NCBI GenBank assembly: GCA_007694095.1
Contig: RECI01000168.1
Span: 1-63,448, forward strand
Source: Balneolaceae bacterium
GTDB taxonomy: Bacteria; Bacteroidota; Rhodothermia; Balneolales; Balneolaceae
Reading direction: 5' to 3'
DNA: 63,448 nt
Shown here: positions 18,239-27,028 of the stretch, in pieces
How positions within the stretch are numbered: position 1 is the first letter of the stretch
Layout of the letters: every line of letters begins with the position of its first letter
Notes under the pieces: model-generated
Told to the model about the DNA's origin: nothing
The model's input: only the letters and a program-made list of their open reading frames with translations
The model's database searches: none
Program-made: the position numbers and the translations under genes

Positions 18239-19026
18239 AGCTTACGGATTCTTTATCGAAATGCATAAATTACCTGTTAAAACAGGGAATTCCCGAAGTT
18301 GTAGATAGTGTCGTTGTTTTGGGATCCGGGCTTGGAAATTTTGCTGACACCATAAATAATACATTAACAATTCCATACAAAGATATTCCCCTGTTCCCGG
18401 AGGCTTCTGTGGCTGGGCATTCCGGTCTGCTGGTATTCGGTTCTGTTGCAGGCAAAACTGTTCTTGCTTTTTCCGGAAGGTTCCACCACTATGAAGGATA
18501 TCCATTTTCAAAAACAGTTCTTCCAGTTCATATTGCCTCAGCATTTGATGCAAAAAAGCTGGTAATATCGAATGCCGCAGGAGCAATAAATACGAACTTT
18601 AAGGTTGGCGATCTGATGGTTATCGATGATATCGTTCGGCCGTTTCATTCTGTTTCTACAATACCATCTCCAAAATTCCGCTATAACTTATATCAGATTG
18701 CCAACAGAGTTCGAAAAATTGCCGTAGAGTCAGGAATCGATGTTCAACGAGGAAATTATCTCTATGTGAAGGGACCCAACTATGAAACCAGTGCAGAAAT
18801 TCGTGCATTTCGTATTATCGGAGCCGATGTTGTGGGAATGAGTACCGCCCCGGAACTCATCGAAGCCAGCCGTCTTGGTGTTTCTGCCACCGCAATATCG
18901 TTGGTTACGAATATGGCTGCAGGTATTGCCGGCATCAAACTTGACCATTCCGAAGTTAAGCAAGCTGCCGAAAAACGAAAGGATGATTTCGCCAGGCTTG
19001 TTACAGAAATCATCAGATGTTTATGA
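18235..19026 (+). CDS. Purine nucleoside phosphorylase, trimeric type
   Basis: This cytosolic purine-salvage enzyme cleaves purine nucleosides with phosphate. Its 263 residues match the trimeric PNP/MTAP class: VVLGSGLGNFAD (phosphate loop), AGHSGLLVFG, FSGRFHHYEGYP (catalytic His), ISNAAGAIN, GPNYETSAEIRAF (purine-binding Glu), DVVGMSTAPELIEA and SLVTNMAAGI (Asn at the base-binding site). The Asn/Glu pair favours 6-oxopurines such as inosine and guanosine. The start overlaps the MBL gene stop. Its 3' end overlaps the end of a DUF3307 remnant on the opposite strand, so a deletion junction may lie right at its stop codon. Confidence 0.94.
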   Translation: MKLTDSLSKCINYLLKQGIPEVVDSVVVLGSGLGNFADTINNTLTIPYKDIPLFPEASVAGHSGLLVFGSVAGKTVLAFSGRFHHYEGYPFSKTVLPVHIASAFDAKKLVISNAAGAINTNFKVGDLMVIDDIVRPFHSVSTIPSPKFRYNLYQIANRVRKIAVESGIDVQRGNYLYVKGPNYETSAEIRAFRIIGADVVGMSTAPELIEASRLGVSATAISLVTNMAAGIAGIKLDHSEVKQAAEKRKDDFARLVTEIIRCL

Positions 19027-19293
19027 TGATGGATGAGTAAGAAATATTGTCCCGGTTAAAATGACCCAAAACTCGTCGGATATCGTGTAGAACGGTGTTT
19101 CATTCCAGTAATAAAGCCAAACTGTAAACAGAACGGCAAGGTGTGCAAGTTGATCAGCTGCAAACCAATAACTTCGGTTCTTTTCTGTCTGAAAACTCAG
19201 TTTCAAGCCATCGATGATGTAATGTGACATCGCAATTGCCAAAGCCACGGGCCAATTACTTAAATCTAATAATATCAGTAGTATTAACCCAAA
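19021..19293 (-). pseudogene. DUF3307 membrane-protein gene remnant, truncated at both ends
   Basis: About 90 codons resemble the central part of DUF3307 proteins: LSNWPVALAIAMSHYIIDGLKL, then FAADQLAHLAVLFTVWLYYW and FWVILTGTIFLTHPSS, which would run on into a C-terminal domain in an intact gene. The stop falls directly after that segment, beside the purine nucleoside phosphorylase stop. The first helix of the family is missing. Upstream of about 19293 the open frame continues only through hairpin-rich repeat DNA and encodes unrelated residues. I interpret this as a gene remnant created by rearrangement; a short expressed fragment is possible. The family call is from recognition of the motif pattern. 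Confidence 0.65.
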
Positions 19294-19308
19294 AAAGCCG
19301 TTAGGCCT

Positions 19309-19500
19309 TTTTTGCCCTCCGGGCCGACCCCGACAGGGCTGTACGGGACAGGCATTGAAACTCAATGATGTAGCTTTTTTATTTAAAGTAAGAATTCCTG
19401 TGAGTTTCAAAGTCGGGGTTAACCCCGACAACTCATTCGTATAGAATGAGTTGTCGGCCCTTCGGGCAAAATTGTCATTGGTCAATGACAATTTTGGGTT
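19309..19500. repeat. Hairpin-chain repeat region (second copy of 55-bp repeat)
   Basis: Bases 19446-19500 equal bases 1-55. From 19412 the DNA is almost entirely palindromic: GTCGGGGTTAACCCCGAC (19412-19429, perfect 18-bp palindrome); 14-bp arms 19425-19438/19444-19457 around GTATA; GCCC-ttc-GGGC (19457-19467); and 13-bp arms 19468-19480/19483-19495. Near 19311 an inverted relative of part of the repeat (TTTTGCCC-tcc-GGGCCGAC) appears. It separates the DUF3307 remnant from the photolyase gene, whose stop codon starts at its last base. Confidence 0.85.
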
Positions 19501-20963
19501 TAACTGGCGTAGGTATTCAGATACTGCTTTAGTTTAATTTTTTTTCGCGTGTTATCACTGCTCATGTACCGCAATTTTCCAGTAACCGGCCTTTCTTGCC
19601 AGGCGCGGTCGAATCGGCCGAAGCACCAGAATATTCCAGAGTAGCTGTTTGGGTCGCGGCCGTCTATAGCATAGGTATTGTTTAGTTCTATAAGATATCG
19701 GAGGGCTATTTCAGGTTCGGGTGTCCATTCTATCACTTTTTTACCCCATAGCATGCGAAGGTAGTTGTGTATGATTCCATCTCTTCTTAGCTGCATTTGA
19801 GCAGCATTCCATATTTCATCGTGTGTTTGGGCATTTTCGAGTTGTTCGTAGGTGTATGTCCATTCTCTCTTATCATCACGATGTTTATTAAGGGTTTGTT
19901 GTGCCCAGCTGGGAAGACTTTCAAATTTATCGTAATCTTTTCGGTGGTGCGCGAAATGGAATCCTGTTTCCCGCCAGGTTATTACTTCATCTAAAAAACT
20001 GTCTATACTTTGATTACCATTAAAGAATCCATCTGTTGAGCCGTTGTTGTAAGTGATTTTGTCAAGATCCCACCCTTCTGGCTGATGTTTTAGTGCAGCG
20101 CTGATGATTTCATACACCGAGATTTTTCCGAAGTGCAGCCATGGGCTAAGGTTGCTTGTCTTTTTTTCATCGGGGTCGTTTCTTTTTTCATCGTATTCCA
20201 GCAGGCTGTTTTGGATAAATTGCCCTAACATTCCAAGTGCTGCCTGCCTGCCACCGTGCCAGTTAATGGGTTTAACATCGTGGTTGATTTTTAAACCGGA
20301 AATAAACTTCGTAATGTTGGCTGGTCCTTTTTTTCTTTCGGGTAAATTTTCGTGGAATGACCCGGGCAGGTTTATTGAATCCCTGTTTTTCAGATCATCG
20401 AGCGGGTTCTTTTTCGGTGGATTGGTAAAGGCTTCTACAAAGTTTTTTTGCATTGTTTTTCGGAACAGGTATGCACTGTAGGGATCTTTTTCAGTGATAC
20501 CGAGTGGTATTAATCCATTACTGTCAACAGTAATGTATGGCAGTTCCATTTCCTGGGAATATGTTTCGTTCCGTTTTCTCATTATAAAAACGGGATATTC
20601 ATCAGTTACCAATACCGATGCTTTTGAGGTTAAATTTTTTAACAGCACCTCATATTGACCGGTTTCCTGCTCTGCAAATGAAATGTAGTTCAGCTTTTGC
20701 TGAGTTGCATATTCAAGGTGTTCTTCCATTCCCTGCATCACGAAGGTGTGAGTGCGTGCTGTTGCCCATGGATAATCACATGAGAAAGCTTCAAGAATTA
20801 GAAGTGGTTTATTGATCTTGTTTGCCCAACCTACAGCATATTCCAGGGCAAAATTGTAATGAAACCGGCGGTTAATTTGCATCCAGTACAGGACGTATTC
20901 ACCATTAGCATTGGGTTCCTGATTATTCCGTTTAAAAACACGGTAACTATTTAAGTTTTTCAT
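19500..20963 (-). CDS. Class II deoxyribodipyrimidine photolyase (DNA photolyase)
   Basis: This 487-residue flavoprotein repairs UV-induced pyrimidine dimers using light. The N-terminal antenna domain opens with GEYVLYWMQINRRFHYNFALEYA, the class II hallmark. The C-terminal FAD/DNA-binding domain shows LSPWLHFGKISV, SFLDEVITWRETGFHFAHH, the DKREWTYTYEQLENAQTHDEIWNAAQ block and RMLWGKKVIEWTPEPE, then the class II segment NNTYAIDGRDPNSYSGIFWCFG. Light-driven repair, together with carotenoid genes elsewhere in the window, fits a sun-exposed habitat. Transcription runs into the hairpin-rich repeat, which could act as its terminator. The class assignment is firm; activity is inferred from the family. 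Confidence 0.93.
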   Translation of the reverse strand: MKNLNSYRVFKRNNQEPNANGEYVLYWMQINRRFHYNFALEYAVGWANKINKPLLILEAFSCDYPWATARTHTFVMQGMEEHLEYATQQKLNYISFAEQETGQYEVLLKNLTSKASVLVTDEYPVFIMRKRNETYSQEMELPYITVDSNGLIPLGITEKDPYSAYLFRKTMQKNFVEAFTNPPKKNPLDDLKNRDSINLPGSFHENLPERKKGPANITKFISGLKINHDVKPINWHGGRQAALGMLGQFIQNSLLEYDEKRNDPDEKKTSNLSPWLHFGKISVYEIISAALKHQPEGWDLDKITYNNGSTDGFFNGNQSIDSFLDEVITWRETGFHFAHHRKDYDKFESLPSWAQQTLNKHRDDKREWTYTYEQLENAQTHDEIWNAAQMQLRRDGIIHNYLRMLWGKKVIEWTPEPEIALRYLIELNNTYAIDGRDPNSYSGIFWCFGRFDRAWQERPVTGKLRYMSSDNTRKKIKLKQYLNTYAS

Positions 20964-21026
20964 GTCTGGATAAACAGAAAAAAGTGACTGTCAATTCCCA
21001 ATAGCAATTATCAAAACGCTGGTGTA

Positions 21027-22847
21027 TCAAGCAAGCTCTTTCTTTTTCTCAGCCCTTTTTCTGTCGTTATGATCCAGGTATAATTTCCGTATTCTCAGGC
21101 TCACTGGGGTTACTTCCAGTAATTCGTCTCTGTCGATAAATTCAATACATTGTTCAAGGCTCATCTTTTTGGCCTGTGATATTTTTACAGCATCGGCCGA
21201 TTGGGTAGCACGGTGGTTTGTCAGATTTTTCTTTTTCACAACATTCACTACGAGATCATCTGCCCGGTTATTTATCCCTACAACCTGGCCAGTATATACA
21301 GGATGACCCGGTTCTACGATAAACTGTCCGCGATCCTGCAGGCCCTCTAAGGCATAAGATGTCACATCTCCCTGTTCAAGGGAAATTAGTGCCCCACGAG
21401 TACGCCCGGGTATTTCTCCCGCAAAAGGTGCATATTCCTGGAACTGTTGGTGCATGATACCGGTACCTCGTGTTTCTGTAAGCATCTCACCACGAAAGCC
21501 GATCAATCCACGTGAAGGCACAATAAACTCAATCCGGTTATTCTCTCCTTCCTGAACCATGGATGTCATGATTCCCTTACGTTTTAACAGATTGTCAATT
21601 ACGCGGTTACTGTACTCTGAATTTACATCTACAACAACTTCTTCAAATGGTTCGAATAATTCTCCGTTAATTTCACGGAAAATAACCTCAGGCCTTGAAA
21701 CGGCAAATTCATACCCTTCTCTTCTCATGGTTTCGGTGAGTATGGCAAGCTGCAGCTCTCCCCTGCCGGCAACCCTGAAAATATCGGGGTTTTCTGTCTG
21801 TTCAACCTGGACGGAAACATTAGTTCGAATCTCTTTCATCAGCCTGTCTTTGATCATGTTTGATGTAACATAATCTCCTTCCTTGCCGGCAAATGGTGAA
21901 TTGTTTACCCTAAAATACATAGCCATTGTGGGCTGGTCAATATCGTGATACTCAATCGCTGTCGGGTCTGATATATGGGTAAGAGTATCTCCAATTTCAA
22001 CATCTGTATAACCCGCAAGGGCAATGATATCACCGGCAAGCACATAATCAACGGGTTCACGATGTAGTCCATTGAAAGTAAACAGTTTGGTTGCCTTCGC
22101 TTTTGCTTTTTGTTTTCCGTTCCGGTTTAGCAGCAGAATTTCCTGGTTGGTCTTAATTGTTCCCTGTTCCACCCGGCCAATCGCTATTCGGCCAACATAA
22201 TCGTTCCAGTCCACACTGCTCACCAGCATTTTGAACGGGGCTTCTGGCTTCTGGTTTGGTGCGGGAATGTGATCAATAATTTTATCAAAAAGCGGTACTA
22301 AATCTTTGCCTTCGTCATCAAGGCTTTCTTTCGCAATACCCTCAATTCCGATAGAATAAAGTACCGGAAAGTCAAGTTGTTCATCATTGGCATCCAGCGA
22401 TACAAATAAATCAAAAATCAGGTTCAGTACATCATCCGGGCGGGCATCCTTGCGGTCAATTTTGTTGATCAGAACGATAGGACGGTAGCCAAGTGCCAGT
22501 GATTTCCGGAGTACAAACTTGGTTTGGGGAAGAGGCCCTTCAGCTGCATCCACGAGTAAAATTACGCCATTTACCATTTTCAGGATGCGTTCTACCTCAC
22601 CACCAAAATCGGCATGACCCGGAGTGTCCACGATATTTATTTTGGTGCCTTTCCAATGCACAGCGGTATTTTTGGAACTAATGGTAATTCCCTTCTCTTT
22701 TTCAAGATCTCCCGAGTCCATTACCCTGTCGGCAATCTGCTGGTTCTCTCTGAATGTTCCGCTCTGTCGGAGCATCTGGTCCACAAGCGTGGTTTTTCCA
22801 TGATCTACGTGAGCAATAATGGCAATATTTCGAATATTCTGGTTCAT
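21027..22847 (-). CDS. typA: Ribosome-associated translational GTPase BipA/TypA
   Basis: BipA/TypA is an elongation-factor-like GTPase that binds the 70S ribosome and supports 50S assembly and stress or cold growth. Its 606 residues carry the G1 loop AHVDHGKTTLVD near residue 12, G2 KGITIS, G3 DTPGHADFGGEV, G4 NKIDR, and EF-G-like domains III and V. The BipA-specific C-terminal domain includes ARRTRGALISLEQG-like sequence and VVNVVKKKNLTNHRA. I place the start at ATG 22847 (MNQNIRNIAIIAHVDHG), since the 28 upstream codons are not part of the family. It is monocistronic, divergent from the cytochrome cluster. Confidence 0.96.
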   Translation of the reverse strand: MNQNIRNIAIIAHVDHGKTTLVDQMLRQSGTFRENQQIADRVMDSGDLEKEKGITISSKNTAVHWKGTKINIVDTPGHADFGGEVERILKMVNGVILLVDAAEGPLPQTKFVLRKSLALGYRPIVLINKIDRKDARPDDVLNLIFDLFVSLDANDEQLDFPVLYSIGIEGIAKESLDDEGKDLVPLFDKIIDHIPAPNQKPEAPFKMLVSSVDWNDYVGRIAIGRVEQGTIKTNQEILLLNRNGKQKAKAKATKLFTFNGLHREPVDYVLAGDIIALAGYTDVEIGDTLTHISDPTAIEYHDIDQPTMAMYFRVNNSPFAGKEGDYVTSNMIKDRLMKEIRTNVSVQVEQTENPDIFRVAGRGELQLAILTETMRREGYEFAVSRPEVIFREINGELFEPFEEVVVDVNSEYSNRVIDNLLKRKGIMTSMVQEGENNRIEFIVPSRGLIGFRGEMLTETRGTGIMHQQFQEYAPFAGEIPGRTRGALISLEQGDVTSYALEGLQDRGQFIVEPGHPVYTGQVVGINNRADDLVVNVVKKKNLTNHRATQSADAVKISQAKKMSLEQCIEFIDRDELLEVTPVSLRIRKLYLDHNDRKRAEKKKELA

Positions 22848-23113
22848 AAAAGTTTGTTTGTTTTCTGTCAACACAAGCTTTACGGACAAAATGATGAAAT
22901 CATTCAATTTAGATACGATTCCAATCTGCATTTATTACTGAAAAATTGACAGCCCTAAATGTACGATTTTTATACTTCAAATGAGTTTATTTTTTAAATA
23001 ATAATTCATTACTATCGAATCATAACGAAATTAAATTTTCTCTTTTTCACTTTGCTTTTATTTCCTTTAATTAAGTCAAAATGTGTGGTAACAGATTACG
23101 TTTCACACACGAA

Positions 23114-25516
23114 ATGAAATCCCATAAATTTATTTTGATGGATCGGTTTTCTCCGGACAAAGGTACTTCTGGAACGTTATTATTACTTCTTTCAGTATTT
23201 TTTTTATTTGCCGGTTGGTATGGGTATAATACGCAAAAGAATAAGCCTGTTGATTTTAATACGGAAATACGTCCGATACTGAACGCCCAATGCCTGGCAT
23301 GTCATGGAGGGGTACGGCAGGCAGGTGGTTTCAGCATGCTTTTTCCTGAGGAAGCACTTGAAATAACGGATTCCGGCAAACCGGCACTTGTCCCGGGAAA
23401 TCCGGAAGCAAGTGAATTAATGAACCGTATCACCCATCACGACCCGGAAGTTCGAATGCCACTTGAATCTGCTCCGCTCAGTGAAGAGGAAATCGATAAA
23501 ATTCGCCGCTGGATTGAACAAGGTGCCAATTGGGATGTTCATTGGGCTTACAGCAATCCAAAGCCCGCAAACCTTCCTGCAGTCCGTAATAAGAAATGGC
23601 CCCGAAACGGGATCGACTATTTTATTCTTGAACGTCTTGAAAAGGAAAATTTCACTCCGTCAGCAGAAGCTGAATGCGGAACACTGCTGCGACGTGTGAG
23701 CCTCGATATAATAGGATTGCCTCCTACACCTGAAGAAGTTTACTCTTTTTGCAGCGATCCATCGGATGAGGCTTATGAATTTCATGTTGACCACCTCCTG
23801 GAATCACCTCATTTTGGCGAACGTTGGGCCGCCATGTGGCTCGACCTCGCACGGTATGCAGACTCCAAAGGTTATGAAAAAGATCCCCACCGCTCTATCT
23901 GGCGATACAGGGACTGGGTGATTAATGCTTTTAATCGTGATCTCCCTTTCGACCAGTTCACCATTGAGCAGCTTGCCGGCGACTTGCTTCCCAACCCGGA
24001 TGACCAACAGCTTATAGCAACCGCATTCCATCGAAATACCATGACGAACACTGAAGGCGGCACAGACGATGAAGAATTCCGCATTGCAGCAGTTATCGAC
24101 CGTGTAAACACCACGTGGGAAGTTTGGCAGGGAACCACTATGGCATGTGTGCAATGCCATAGCCATCCTTATGACCCTTTCAGGCACGAAGAGTACTTCC
24201 AGTTCTTTGCATTTTTTAATAATACAAAAGATGCCGACAGGGATGATGAAGAACCTCTTTTAGCAGAATATTCGGATGATCAGCTCCATCAGCTTGAGAT
24301 TCTTGCTGCCAAAATCGACAGCCTTTACAAGTTGAAAGAGGGGACTTCAGTACAAAGAGTTTCATTCACTTCACCTGAAAACAGTATTGTTTCCGTCGAC
24401 ACTCTTATCCTCTTAACAGAAGAAAAGATGAAAGCCATCAGGCCGGTAACAACACCTATTATCAGGGAACTTCCAGAAAGTGAACGGCGCACAACACGTT
24501 TTTTTGAGGGAGGCAACTGGCTTGCTCAAACGTTCGAAGTGCAGCCCGGTGTACCAGCCTCGCTGCCCGCTTTACCGGATGATGCACCCGGTAACAGGCT
24601 GGGTGTGGCACACTGGCTGATAAGCCCGGAAAACCCCCTTACAGCCCGTGTTTTGGTAAACCGGTTCTGGGATCAGATTTTCGGCAGGGGAATCGTTGAA
24701 ACCATTGAAGATTTTGGTACCCAGGGGTCGCCCCCTTCACACCCTGAATTGCTCGACTGGCTTGCTCTCCGGTTTATGAATGAATACCAGTGGAGCATTA
24801 AATCCCTTCTGAAAGAAATGGTAACATCAGCCACTTACATGCAAAGTTCGGCGGTTACGCAGGATCACCTCCGGAGGGATCCGGACAATATCCTTCTTTC
24901 CCGGGCTCCCCGGTTCCGGCTCTCTGCCGAACAGGTTCGCGACCAGGCACTTGCTGTTAGCGGGCTGCTTTCCTCCAGGCTTTTCGGCCCCAGTGTGATG
25001 CCGCCACAACCAGACGGAATCTGGAGAAATCCTTACAGTAATATGGCATGGATCACAAGCGAGGGCGAAGACCGCTACAGGAGAGGAATTTATACCTACC
25101 TGAGAAGAACTGCACCATATCCAGCCATGCTCACTTTCGACGGAACCAGCCGGGAGGTATGTGTATCAAGGCGCGTACGAACCAATACCCCTCTTCAGGC
25201 TCTGGTCCTGCTAAACGACCCGGTTTATGTTGAAGCTGCCATTGCCCTTGCGAAAAGAATGCACAGCCGTGGAGGCGATGATCTCGATACACAGTTGAAG
25301 GAAGGTTATATTTTGGCTCTTGCCCGTACACCCGGTCACGAAGAGCTTGCCGAATTAAAAAAGTTCTATCATGCTGTACTTAACGAGTTTCACCAATCAC
25401 CTGACGAGGCCGGCTTATTTTTAGAGAATGTTGAATCACCCGACCTATACCTGGCTTCACTCGCCATGACAGCAAGCGTGATTCTTAACCTCGATTCCTT
25501 TGTAATGAAAGAATAG
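23114..25516 (+). CDS. PSD1-type cytochrome c / DUF1549 / DUF1553 protein
   Basis: This exported or membrane-anchored protein has about 800 residues. An N-terminal hydrophobic anchor (GTLLLLLSVFFLFAGWYGY) precedes a 'Planctomycete cytochrome c' domain with haem motif CLACHGG near residue 60. DUF1549 follows (NGIDYFILERLEKENF; LLRRVSLDIIGLPPTPEE), with a second CxxCH, CVQCHSHPYDPF, near residue 345. The C-terminus is DUF1553 (NPLTARVLVNRFWDQIFGRGIV; RMHSRGGDDL). The family is abundant in Planctomycetes and related phyla and its function is unestablished. I chose ATG 23114; 23081 and 23138 are alternatives. It begins a three-gene unit with a DUF1501 protein and a cytochrome/LRR protein. Confidence 0.9.
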   Translation: MKSHKFILMDRFSPDKGTSGTLLLLLSVFFLFAGWYGYNTQKNKPVDFNTEIRPILNAQCLACHGGVRQAGGFSMLFPEEALEITDSGKPALVPGNPEASELMNRITHHDPEVRMPLESAPLSEEEIDKIRRWIEQGANWDVHWAYSNPKPANLPAVRNKKWPRNGIDYFILERLEKENFTPSAEAECGTLLRRVSLDIIGLPPTPEEVYSFCSDPSDEAYEFHVDHLLESPHFGERWAAMWLDLARYADSKGYEKDPHRSIWRYRDWVINAFNRDLPFDQFTIEQLAGDLLPNPDDQQLIATAFHRNTMTNTEGGTDDEEFRIAAVIDRVNTTWEVWQGTTMACVQCHSHPYDPFRHEEYFQFFAFFNNTKDADRDDEEPLLAEYSDDQLHQLEILAAKIDSLYKLKEGTSVQRVSFTSPENSIVSVDTLILLTEEKMKAIRPVTTPIIRELPESERRTTRFFEGGNWLAQTFEVQPGVPASLPALPDDAPGNRLGVAHWLISPENPLTARVLVNRFWDQIFGRGIVETIEDFGTQGSPPSHPELLDWLALRFMNEYQWSIKSLLKEMVTSATYMQSSAVTQDHLRRDPDNILLSRAPRFRLSAEQVRDQALAVSGLLSSRLFGPSVMPPQPDGIWRNPYSNMAWITSEGEDRYRRGIYTYLRRTAPYPAMLTFDGTSREVCVSRRVRTNTPLQALVLLNDPVYVEAAIALAKRMHSRGGDDLDTQLKEGYILALARTPGHEELAELKKFYHAVLNEFHQSPDEAGLFLENVESPDLYLASLAMTASVILNLDSFVMKE

Positions 25517-25546
25517 TTCGGACTTAACTATCAAACAACCCTGATT

Positions 25547-27028
25547 ATGAGCATCCAAAACGAAGCAAAAATCAAAACAGTAGAATATGTGACCAGGAAA
25601 CACTTTTTAAAAAAATGTGTTACCGGGCTCGGAGCTATGGCATTGGGCAGCCTCATCGGGGGATGTGACTCTTCGAATACCATCCGGTCAATAGATGGTA
25701 TCTCTGCTTCTCCGTTTATACCAAAAGCACCACATTTTCTTGCCAAGGCAAAAAGTGTAATCTTTCTTCACATGGCGGGTGCTCCGTCTCAGCTCGAGCT
25801 TTTTGATTACAAACCCGAACTCCACAAACTGCATGGACAGGATTGCCCTCCTTCACTTCTCGATGGCAAACGTTTTGCATTTATCCAGGGTGTTCCAAAA
25901 ATGCTGGGACCGCAGGCAACATTTAGAAAGTATGGGAAATCAGGAGCTATCGTATCAAACCTTCTGCCCCACTTTTCACAAATTGTGGATCATGTTACTT
26001 TCATGAAAGCTGTTCAGACCGAAGAATTTAATCACGCACCGGGTCAGCTGCTGATGCAAACCGGGCACTCTCGGCCGGGTTTTCCAAGTTTTGGTTCATG
26101 GGTTACATATGGCCTCGGGTCTGAAAACCAAAACCTGCCCGGATTTGTGGTACTCCTTTCAGGAGCCAACCAACCCGATGCCGGGCGAAGCGTTTTCGGC
26201 AGTGGCTTTCTTCCATCGGTTTACCAGGGTGTTCAATGCCGTTCCGAAGGCGACCCGGTTCTCTATCTGTCCAATCCTGATGGCGTAAGCCGGAACATTA
26301 GGCGCATGGCCATAGATGCCATCAATAACATCAACGAAAAACAGTACCAGGAAATAGGTGACCCGGAGATTATGTCCCGAATATCCCAGTATGAAATGGC
26401 GTACCGAATGCAGATTTCAGCGCCGGATGTAATGGATATTTCAAAAGAGCCCGAACCAATTCAGCAGATGTACGGCACCACCCCGGGAGAATCATCATTT
26501 GCAAACAACTGCCTGCTGGCGAGGCGTTTGGTTGAACGCGGCGTGAGGTTTGTTCAGCTATTCCACTGGGGCTGGGACGCTCATGGCATTGATAAAAGCG
26601 AAGCACTAAATTACGGATTTCTCGAACGATGCCGCGAGGTGGACAAGCCGATGTCGGCTCTTGTTCTCGACCTTAAACAACGGGGCCTGCTTGATGAAAC
26701 TATTATCGTGTGGGGTGGTGAATTTGGCCGCACACCCATGCTTGAAAATCGCGGTGGCACCGATAATCCTTACGTGGGGCGCGACCACCACAACGAAGCC
26801 TTCACCATGTGGGTGGCCGGCGGCGGATTTAAAGAAGGTTTCAGCTACGGCGAAACCGATGAAATCGGGTACCATGCCGTTAGCGGAAAAGTTCACATTC
26901 ACGATTTGCAGGCTACCATTCTCCATCAGCTTGGCATGGATCACGAAAAGCTGACCTATCACTTCCAGGGCCGGGATTTTCGCCTCACTGATGTGCATGG
27001 ACATGTAGTAAAAGACATACTTGCATGA
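25547..27028 (+). CDS. DUF1501 (sulfatase-fold-like) exported protein
   Basis: The 493-residue protein belongs to DUF1501. Its N-terminus (VTRKHFLKKCVTGLGAMALGSLIGGCDSS) resembles the Tat-type leader common in this family, with RK instead of RR, and ends in a lipobox-like GGC. Downstream come HMAGAPSQLELFDYKPEL, NHAPGQLLMQTGHSRPG, LLARRLVERGVRFVQLFHWGWDAHG and VWGGEFGRTPML, which are diagnostic. The HH in GRDHHNEAFTMW and the Asp/His residues suggest an alkaline-phosphatase-superfamily metal site, but no reaction is known. It nearly always pairs with DUF1549/DUF1553 cytochromes, as here (30 bp downstream of one), and overlaps the next gene by ATGA. Confidence 0.9.
   Translation: MSIQNEAKIKTVEYVTRKHFLKKCVTGLGAMALGSLIGGCDSSNTIRSIDGISASPFIPKAPHFLAKAKSVIFLHMAGAPSQLELFDYKPELHKLHGQDCPPSLLDGKRFAFIQGVPKMLGPQATFRKYGKSGAIVSNLLPHFSQIVDHVTFMKAVQTEEFNHAPGQLLMQTGHSRPGFPSFGSWVTYGLGSENQNLPGFVVLLSGANQPDAGRSVFGSGFLPSVYQGVQCRSEGDPVLYLSNPDGVSRNIRRMAIDAINNINEKQYQEIGDPEIMSRISQYEMAYRMQISAPDVMDISKEPEPIQQMYGTTPGESSFANNCLLARRLVERGVRFVQLFHWGWDAHGIDKSEALNYGFLERCREVDKPMSALVLDLKQRGLLDETIIVWGGEFGRTPMLENRGGTDNPYVGRDHHNEAFTMWVAGGGFKEGFSYGETDEIGYHAVSGKVHIHDLQATILHQLGMDHEKLTYHFQGRDFRLTDVHGHVVKDILA

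Noticed and set aside
19021-19491. Complete 156-residue gene
   Set aside because: The N-terminal 66 codons run through palindromic repeat DNA, and only the middle resembles a known family, so the frame is treated as a remnant.
19412-19504. Integron attC site
   Set aside because: GTTTAAC near the end fits one consensus box by chance, but no matching GTTRRRY partner, cassette array or integrase was seen; the symmetry is better described as serial hairpins.
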